Source: Deltaproteobacteria bacterium
Lineage (GTDB): Bacteria; JAUYMQ01
Reading direction: 5' to 3'
Assembly (NCBI GenBank): GCA_030698575.1
Contig: JAUYMQ010000585.1
Coordinates: 1 to 10,627, forward strand
Length of the DNA: 10,627 bases
Made by a program: the position numbers and the translations under genes
Part shown: positions 6,400 through 10,627 of the stretch, one piece after another
Layout: each line of letters starts with the position of its first letter
Numbering within the stretch: the stretch's first letter is position 1
Notes under the pieces: model-generated
What the model was told of the DNA's origin: nothing
What the model saw: only the letters and a program-made list of their open reading frames with translations
Database searches by the model: none

Positions 6400-7485
6400 A
6401 TGTCCGGACACGATCAGCAGATGGACGAGCGCGAGTACTTTCTCCGGAAGGGACTCGAGACGGCGCTGTTCTACCTGACCGAGATGGAGCTGTCGCAGGA
6501 GCACATCTCACCCGAGTCGTTCTCCTTCATCCGCGACAGGTTCGATCGCGAGCACAGCGAGGCCATCGAGGGGCGGCTCAGGGATCTCGGGCGCGCGGGG
6601 CCGCTGCCCGGCGCTGAGGATCTCCACGCAGTCACGGTCGAGGTGCTGAAGCTGCTCGAGGCGTCCTGCGAGGCCTTCTGCGGCTCTCCCGGCCGCCCGA
6701 ACCCGGGGCTCATTCTCGAGAGTTTTCGCTGCGCCAACGAGGCGCTGAATCATCTTTACCCGCTGCGAAAGCGCCTGCCCGGCGTCGCATATTTCTTCAT
6801 CGCGCCCGAGAAGCACCCGCAGCGGCTGGCGCTCGATCCGGATCTTTCCGATGGGCAGGAAGGCGTCACGCGAGGGGTCATCCACGAGGAGGCCGCGGCG
6901 GCGCGCGGCGCGCGCACGCTCTACGTGCCGGAGTACTACGACAGCTCGCGGGAATGGCCGCTCATCGTGGCCCTTCACGGCGGAAGCGGGAGCGGGCGGC
7001 ACTTCGTCTGGACCTGGCTCCGGGAAGCGAAGAGCCGGGGCTATCTGCTGGCGGCGCCCTCGTCGATCGGCGGCACCTGGTCGCCCGACGACGACGCAGG
7101 AGTGACGGGTCTCGTCGCGGAGATGGCGTCGCGATACAAGGTCGACCGCCGGCGTGTGCTGCTCACCGGGATGAGCGACGGCGCGACCTTCAGCTTCATC
7201 TTCGGCCTGGCCCACCCCGAGGTTTTCACGGCCCTGGTGCCGCTCTGTGGCGTGCTCCACCCTGCGGTGCTGACGCAGGGCTACCTCGAGCACGGCAAGA
7301 ACCTCCCCATCTACCTCGCGCACGGCGTGAAGGACTGGCTCTTCCCGATCGATACGGCGCGCATGGCGGCGAAGGTGCTCGAGGAACGCAAGATCGATCA
7401 CGTCTGGCGCGAACTGCCCGATCTGAGCCACGCCTATCCGCGCAGCGAGAACGACCGCATCCTCGACTGGCTCGAGTCGAAATAA
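6400..7485 (+). CDS. Alpha/beta-hydrolase (esterase / PHB-depolymerase-like) with extra N-terminal region
   Basis: A 361-aa protein without signal peptide. The catalytic domain starts around 155 and shows the full alpha/beta-hydrolase layout: oxyanion-hole loop LHGGSGSG (192-199), nucleophile elbow GMSDGA (257-262, S259), acid D312 in HGVKDWLFP, and base H344 in DLSHAYP. It resembles the esterase, phospholipase/carboxylesterase and PHB-depolymerase-like groups; the substrate is unknown. Residues 1-150 are a mostly helical, charged region containing YFLRKGLETALFYLTEMELS (13-32) that I do not recognise; it may be a lid, an oligomerisation or a targeting domain. ATG 6400 has only a weak GAG upstream; the in-frame ATG at 6421 is no better. 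The last codons and stop (TAA 7483-7485) lie inside the perfect palindrome that follows. Confidence 0.82.
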   Translation: MSGHDQQMDEREYFLRKGLETALFYLTEMELSQEHISPESFSFIRDRFDREHSEAIEGRLRDLGRAGPLPGAEDLHAVTVEVLKLLEASCEAFCGSPGRPNPGLILESFRCANEALNHLYPLRKRLPGVAYFFIAPEKHPQRLALDPDLSDGQEGVTRGVIHEEAAAARGARTLYVPEYYDSSREWPLIVALHGGSGSGRHFVWTWLREAKSRGYLLAAPSSIGGTWSPDDDAGVTGLVAEMASRYKVDRRRVLLTGMSDGATFSFIFGLAHPEVFTALVPLCGVLHPAVLTQGYLEHGKNLPIYLAHGVKDWLFPIDTARMAAKVLEERKIDHVWRELPDLSHAYPRSENDRILDWLESK

Positions 7486-7528
7486 GTGGGACAGTCCCTC
7501 TTATAAGAGGGACTGTCCCACTTATTTC
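7479..7528. repeat. Perfect 50-bp palindrome, REP-like element
   Basis: Positions 7479-7503 are the exact reverse complement of 7504-7528, with no loop; the centre is TTATAA (7501-7506). Each arm contains the core GGGAC-A/T-GTCCC (7488-7498 and 7509-7519), itself a near-palindrome. The left arm runs back into the hydrolase CDS, covering its last Lys codon and stop. The structure resembles dispersed REP/BIME repeats mobilised by Y1 (RAYT) transposases; none is encoded here. Followed by TTATTTCTT, it could also stop transcription of the convergent genes. Confidence 0.8.
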
Positions 7529-7530
7529 TT

Positions 7531-7612
7531 ACCGGGACAGTCCCCCTTTTCCCCTTTGGAAATCACCTGTTCGATTGCGGAGAAAAGGGGAGAAAAGGGG
7601 GACAGTCCCGGT
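7531..7612. repeat. Second REP-like inverted repeat pair
   Basis: Twenty-base arms at 7531-7550 and 7593-7612 are complementary except for one central A-A mismatch, and each holds the same GGGACAGTCCC core (7534-7544 and 7599-7609). The 42-nt spacer has more complementary C4T3 and A4G4 tracts near its ends. Together with the 50-bp palindrome this gives four cores in about 120 bp, a BIME-like cluster filling the whole gap between convergent genes. The right arm ends on the first base of the neighbour's stop codon. Confidence 0.75.
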
Positions 7613-8679
7613 TACCAGGCGATGCGCTGGCCGGGGTCGAGGATGCGGAAGCGGTCGTGGGGGATGTTGCGCTTCTTCATGGCGAGGTGGAGCGCGAAGG
7701 GCGGCTCCTTGGCAGGCTCGTCGGTGAGTCTGAAAGTATTCCAGTGCATGCCGATCGACAGCCGTGACTGCACATCCTCGTGTATCCGGACCGCCTCCTC
7801 CGGATTCACGTGCATGTTCCGCATGAACCAGCGGGGGTTGTATGCGCCGATGGGGATGAGCGCCAGGTCCATCGCGCCCAGTTGGCGCGACGTCTCGCGG
7901 AAATCGTGCTTGTTGTATCCCGTGTCGCCCGCGAAGTAGAATTGCCGCTCGCCGATCCGCACCACCCAGCCTGTCCACAACGTGACGTTGCGGTCGAAGG
8001 GCGTGCGCCCCGAGAAGTGCTGCACCGGGACGGAGGTGAACCGCAGCGGAGGCCCGTCCGTGCTCGCGACGTCGCGCGCTGCCCACCAGTCAAGCTCGAC
8101 GAGGTTCGTGATCCCCTGCTCGTTGAACCATTCAGCCAGCCCGAGCGGCACCCACCAGGTGGGGCCGTTGCCGATCGCCGCAACCGTGTCGCGGTCGAGG
8201 TGGTCGTAGTGGCTGTGGCTGATCACCACGTGATCGATGCGGGGGAGATCCTCGAAGCGCACGCCCGGCGGGTGGCGCCGGCGCGGCCCGGCCCACTGGA
8301 TGGGGCTGCAGCGCTCGCTCCAGATCGGATCAGTGAGAACGTTCACCCCATCGGCGCTCACGATGAACGTCGAGTGGTTCACCCAGGCGACGGTGGGACC
8401 GGGGTTGTGCGCCATCTCTCCGGCGTTCGGAAAGGCGAAGCCTCGCGGGATGGACAGGATCGGATCCTTCTCCCCCAGGCCGAACTGCCACTTGAAGAAC
8501 CGGCTGGCCCTGTCGCGGGTGGTCAGGTGAGGATTGTGAAAGCGCCCGTCGCCCCCGTGGTGGGGTTTCTCGGGGTCCCGGGGCCGCGACGAGCGGCTCT
8601 CGGAAGCGAGACCCAGAAGACCGAGCATACCGAACACGATCACTCCTGCGATGAAGCGGCGCCAACAAGGGCCTTGCAT
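7612..8679 (-). CDS. NAPE-PLD-like metallo-beta-lactamase-fold hydrolase, exported or membrane-anchored
   Basis: A 355-aa Zn-dependent hydrolase of the metallo-beta-lactamase fold. The N-terminus MQGPCWRR plus a hydrophobic stretch (9-25) looks like a signal anchor, so the active site is probably periplasmic. Zinc ligands: H155-S-H157-Y-D159-H160, H221, D252 (FAGDTGY) and H312. Their spacing closely matches human N-acylphosphatidylethanolamine phospholipase D (H185/H187/D189/H190, H253, D284, H343). Further family marks are WVNHSTFIV (99-107), TDPIWSERCSPIQWAGPRR (116-134) and GAYNPRWFMRNMHVNPEEAV. The likely reaction is phosphodiester cleavage in a phospholipid or related molecule; bacterial members are often of untested substrate. 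ATG 8679 was chosen; an in-frame TTG at 8694 is possible, but neither has a clear Shine-Dalgarno. It is divergent from the lipoprotein gene with only 71 bp between. The stop abuts the REP-like cluster. Confidence 0.86.
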   Translation of the reverse strand: MQGPCWRRFIAGVIVFGMLGLLGLASESRSSRPRDPEKPHHGGDGRFHNPHLTTRDRASRFFKWQFGLGEKDPILSIPRGFAFPNAGEMAHNPGPTVAWVNHSTFIVSADGVNVLTDPIWSERCSPIQWAGPRRRHPPGVRFEDLPRIDHVVISHSHYDHLDRDTVAAIGNGPTWWVPLGLAEWFNEQGITNLVELDWWAARDVASTDGPPLRFTSVPVQHFSGRTPFDRNVTLWTGWVVRIGERQFYFAGDTGYNKHDFRETSRQLGAMDLALIPIGAYNPRWFMRNMHVNPEEAVRIHEDVQSRLSIGMHWNTFRLTDEPAKEPPFALHLAMKKRNIPHDRFRILDPGQRIAW

Positions 8680-8692
8680 TAAGTTAACGCCC

Positions 8693-8734
8693 AAAGTACG
8701 ACACTCGAAGTACGCGGCTCGAGATACGACCGCG
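8693..8734. repeat. Three imperfect 14-bp direct repeats in a divergent promoter region
   Basis: Consecutive 14-mers start at 8693 (aaagtacgacactc), 8707 (gaagtacgcggctc) and 8721 (gagatacgaccgcg). They share a purine-rich start, the TACG core at the same register and, in the first two, a CTC end. They fill most of the 71-bp gap 8680-8750 between divergent genes, where both promoters must lie. They could be regulator sites or a local duplication; no sigma70 boxes are convincing here. Confidence 0.5.
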
Positions 8735-8750
8735 AAGGGAGAATCAGCGA

Positions 8751-10019
8751 ATGAGGGATCATAGCCCGGTCCGGCTGGCCGTCAATGCGGCCCTGCTTCT
8801 GGCGCTGGCGGCGTTTCCAGCCTGCGCGCGGAGCGTGCGCCCCGCGCCCTGGGTGCTCCAGTCCTCCGGCTGGTCGCTCCCGGAGTCGCTCCGCACCTAC
8901 GATCCGCCCTGCAGCGCCGACGGCTTCACCCCGCGCTGGGAGCTCCTCGCGGCGGGCGAGCGCTACGGGAACGGCGACTTTGCGTTCCTCGGAACCGGCG
9001 ACGGAACGCTAGATCTCGCGCCACGCGGTTTTCATCCACGCGCCTCCATCTACGGGGTCGGCGCCATGCCGGGCGGGCAGCGCCTCACCGGCGTGACGAC
9101 ACCGCTCGGCGCGGAGGCCGCCGCGGGAGGTGAATCGATCACCTTCGTCCGCCTGTACATCCGCGGGGGCGGCACCATCGATGCGCAGTGGGTGCTTCGC
9201 GACGGGACGGAGGCGGCTGGAATCGATCTGCTCGGAAAGCCCTTCCGCGTGCCCGACGACACCATCCCCCTGGCCCAGGGACGGCAGGCCGTCGCCGGCG
9301 TGGGGGCCGGCCGCGTGGGCCTTCATCTGGAGGACAAGCTCGGCGCGTCGCGCATCGATTACGGGCTCAACGCGCGCGTGAAAAGCGACAAGAAGGCGGC
9401 TGAGGCGTTGCTCGAACACGGAGTCCTGCGAATTCCGGTGGAGGATCTCCGCACGGTGGACCTTCGAGGCCGCCCGCTGTTCGGCATCCCGACGATGTTC
9501 GGCCGGTTGCTTCACGGCGCGCCAATCAAACATGCCTTCACCATGCCTGCCGCACTCCTCGTCTCGCTGAGGGCCATCCTGCTCGCTCCCGTTTCGCGGC
9601 CCATCGCCGGCGCGCGCGCCGTGGGCGGCGGCGACTACGGCGCACCCGTCATCGGCGAGTCGGGCTACGACGACGGGATACTCTCGGTCATGCTGCGGCC
9701 CCCGGTACGGAGCGAAGTGCTTCACGTGCTGCCGGCCGGCAGTGTCCGGCTCGAGTGGTTCGGCGACGGGCACGATAGGGTCGCGGAGAGCGTCGCCGGG
9801 AACGGCACGCCGCTCACGGGCCCGTCGCTCCTCGACCCCGGCGAGGGGGGGCGTTTCTACTTTAAAAACAGTGACCTCCCGTCGAGCTTCCGGCTCGTCA
9901 TCGATGAGCTGCGGACTCTCGACGGAACAGCGGGCGGACCCTGGGTGTATAACATGGAGCGGCGGAAGCGAATTCGCTGGAACCCCGTCTCGGTTTGGCG
10001 GGGATGGCGGTGTGACTAG
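8751..10019 (+). CDS. Unrecognised exported lipoprotein
   Basis: A 422-aa protein that I do not recognise. The N-terminus MRDHSPVR, a hydrophobic stretch (9-22) and FPAC (C25) look like a type II signal peptide, though position -3 is Phe, so the lipobox is not ideal. The mature part is rich in Gly, Pro and short beta-like stretches (for example SITFVRLYIRGGG at 129-141 and AGSVRLEWFGDGHD at 329-342), suggesting a beta-sandwich-like secreted protein. A hydrophobic segment at 262-281 (AFTMPAALLVSLRAILLAPV) could be a buried helix or a membrane contact. Cys other than C25 are C54 and C421. AAGGGAG at 8735-8741, 9 nt upstream, supports the ATG. The PPOX gene begins 14 nt after the stop, so the two are probably co-transcribed. 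No enzymatic motif could be identified. Confidence 0.75.
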   Translation: MRDHSPVRLAVNAALLLALAAFPACARSVRPAPWVLQSSGWSLPESLRTYDPPCSADGFTPRWELLAAGERYGNGDFAFLGTGDGTLDLAPRGFHPRASIYGVGAMPGGQRLTGVTTPLGAEAAAGGESITFVRLYIRGGGTIDAQWVLRDGTEAAGIDLLGKPFRVPDDTIPLAQGRQAVAGVGAGRVGLHLEDKLGASRIDYGLNARVKSDKKAAEALLEHGVLRIPVEDLRTVDLRGRPLFGIPTMFGRLLHGAPIKHAFTMPAALLVSLRAILLAPVSRPIAGARAVGGGDYGAPVIGESGYDDGILSVMLRPPVRSEVLHVLPAGSVRLEWFGDGHDRVAESVAGNGTPLTGPSLLDPGEGGRFYFKNSDLPSSFRLVIDELRTLDGTAGGPWVYNMERRKRIRWNPVSVWRGWRCD

Positions 10020-10033
10020 GGGAGGAGATCAGA

Positions 10034-10498
10034 ATGGGCGGTAAGCGCGATCAGATCCGCATGACCGACGAGGAGATCCGGGACTTCCTCGAGCAGTCCA
10101 AGACCATGATCATTATCTCGAACGGCAAGGACGGCTACCCCCACGCCATGCCGATGTGGTTTGTCATGCGCGACGGGTGCGCGTTGCTTTCGACTTTTGC
10201 CAAGTCGCAGAAAGTCCTGAACGTCCGCCGTGATCCGCGGGTGACTGCGCTGGCGGAATCGGGCGTCGAGTACGACAAGCTCAAGGGGATCATGATCCGG
10301 GGCAAGGCCGAGATCGTCGAGGACCGATCGTTCGTCGAGGACGTGCAGCTTGCCTTCGCCCACAAGTACGTCGGCGGCCCCTTTCCCGGCGGGGCGGAGG
10401 AAATTATCCGGGCCCGCGCGAACAAGCGCGTTGTCGTCCGGATCATTCCCGAGAAGGTAATCAGCTGGGATCACTCACGGCTCGGCGGCGGTTACTAG
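10034..10498 (+). CDS. PPOX-class (pyridoxamine-phosphate-oxidase-like) flavin or F420-dependent protein
   Basis: A 154-aa cytosolic protein of the split beta-barrel PPOX superfamily, at normal length for the small F420/FMN-binding members. Typical features: an N-terminal helix then TMIIISNGKDGYPHAMPMWFVMRDG (24-48), the cofactor-region KSQKVLNVRRDPRV (57-70), IMIRGKAEIVED (86-97), and the C-terminal KRVVVRIIPEKVISWDHSRL (131-150), which resembles the family annotated as F420-dependent PPOX enzymes. The cofactor (F420, FMN or heme) cannot be settled by eye, and no F420 biosynthesis gene is in the window. GGAGGAG (10020-10026), 7 nt before ATG 10034, is strong. It follows the unrecognised lipoprotein in the same orientation. 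Possible roles are reduction of unsaturated or quinone-like compounds, but the substrate is unknown. Confidence 0.87.
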   Translation: MGGKRDQIRMTDEEIRDFLEQSKTMIIISNGKDGYPHAMPMWFVMRDGCALLSTFAKSQKVLNVRRDPRVTALAESGVEYDKLKGIMIRGKAEIVEDRSFVEDVQLAFAHKYVGGPFPGGAEEIIRARANKRVVVRIIPEKVISWDHSRLGGGY

Positions 10499-10544
10499 AG
10501 CCCATCTCACAAACCCTCCACTCGCCATGCGCGCGTCCTCGGCC

Positions 10545-10610
10545 CTCGGGCTGCGTTCCGCTCCTTGCGGCGTAACTAGAGATACGCCTCAGTCGCGCGC
10601 CTTGCCCGAG
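10545..10610. repeat. Nested inverted repeats in the 3' intergenic region, possible dispersed repeat
   Basis: In the non-coding tail 10499-10627, outer arms CTCGGGC (10545-10551) and GCCCGAG (10604-10610) enclose CCGC-TCCTT-GCGG (10558-10570) and GGCGTA-ACTAGAGA-TACGCC (10569-10588); the last two are alternative hairpins that share bases. There is no U tract. The dense symmetry without coding potential suggests a dispersed palindromic element different in sequence from the 7479-7612 cluster. No other gene is visible in this tail. Confidence 0.45.
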
Positions 10611-10627
10611 CACCGAATCCGCACACC

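Noticed and set aside
6508-7431. Long minus-strand open frame opposite the alpha/beta-hydrolase (307 codons)
   Set aside because: The plus strand has a complete catalytic triad in order; the antisense frame has no domain and shadow-like composition.
7479-7612. CRISPR array
   Set aside because: Only four short palindromic cores at uneven spacing in alternating orientation; no regular repeat-spacer pattern and no cas gene.
7780-8682. Long plus-strand open frame opposite the NAPE-PLD-like gene (300 codons)
   Set aside because: The minus strand has the full zinc-ligand set; this frame is a compositional shadow.
8680-8694. TTG start at 8694 for the NAPE-PLD-like gene
   Set aside because: Adds five residues in front of an ATG, without a better ribosome binding site, and runs into the direct repeats.
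9009-9773. Minus-strand open frame opposite the unrecognised lipoprotein (254 codons)
   Set aside because: The plus frame has a signal peptide and a good ribosome binding site; the minus frame has neither.

Overview
The window comes from a GC-rich bacterial chromosome, by eye roughly two-thirds G+C, with dense coding, strong GC bias at third positions and mostly GGAG-type ribosome binding sites. The gene content (arsenite methyltransferase, DUF1446/AtuA family, PPOX-class flavin or F420 enzyme, several exported lipoproteins, REP-like repeats) fits an uncultured Gram-negative soil, sediment or groundwater lineage, such as a deltaproteobacterial, Binatota, Rokubacteria or Tectomicrobia type. 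The phylum cannot be fixed from the sequence alone.

Layout, left to right. (1) Minus strand 1-1322: a marR-arsM operon. A Cys-rich MarR-type regulator (867-1322) is followed 51 nt later by a nearly complete arsenite S-adenosylmethionine methyltransferase (cut by the left edge). A perfect TTGTAT-A-ATACAA palindrome lies just upstream of marR. (2) Plus strand 1494-3526: a two-gene operon coding for the two halves of an AtuA-type protein. The DUF1446 body and the small C-terminal domain are separate, translationally coupled genes, and the second carries a histone-H1-like Lys/Ala tail. (3) Minus strand 3530-6162: two tandem paralogous lipoproteins of the sulfatase/alkaline-phosphatase superfamily, both with Thr where true sulfatases have Cys or Ser. 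(4) Plus strand 6400-7485: an alpha/beta-hydrolase with an unrecognised N-terminal region. (5) 7479-7612: a palindromic REP/BIME-like element between two convergent genes. (6) Minus strand 7612-8679: an exported NAPE-PLD-like metallo-beta-lactamase-fold hydrolase. (7) Plus strand 8751-10498: an unrecognised lipoprotein and a PPOX-class oxidoreductase, 14 nt apart. (8) 10499-10627: non-coding sequence with inverted repeats, probably another dispersed repeat.

The best-supported functional unit is arsenic methylation under a MarR-type regulator. The middle of the window is rich in exported hydrolases of the phosphoester or sulfoester and NAPE-PLD-like types, which could reflect work on envelope lipids or scavenged organic esters. 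That link is inference from adjacency only. No mobile-element genes, tRNA, rRNA or CRISPR array were seen.
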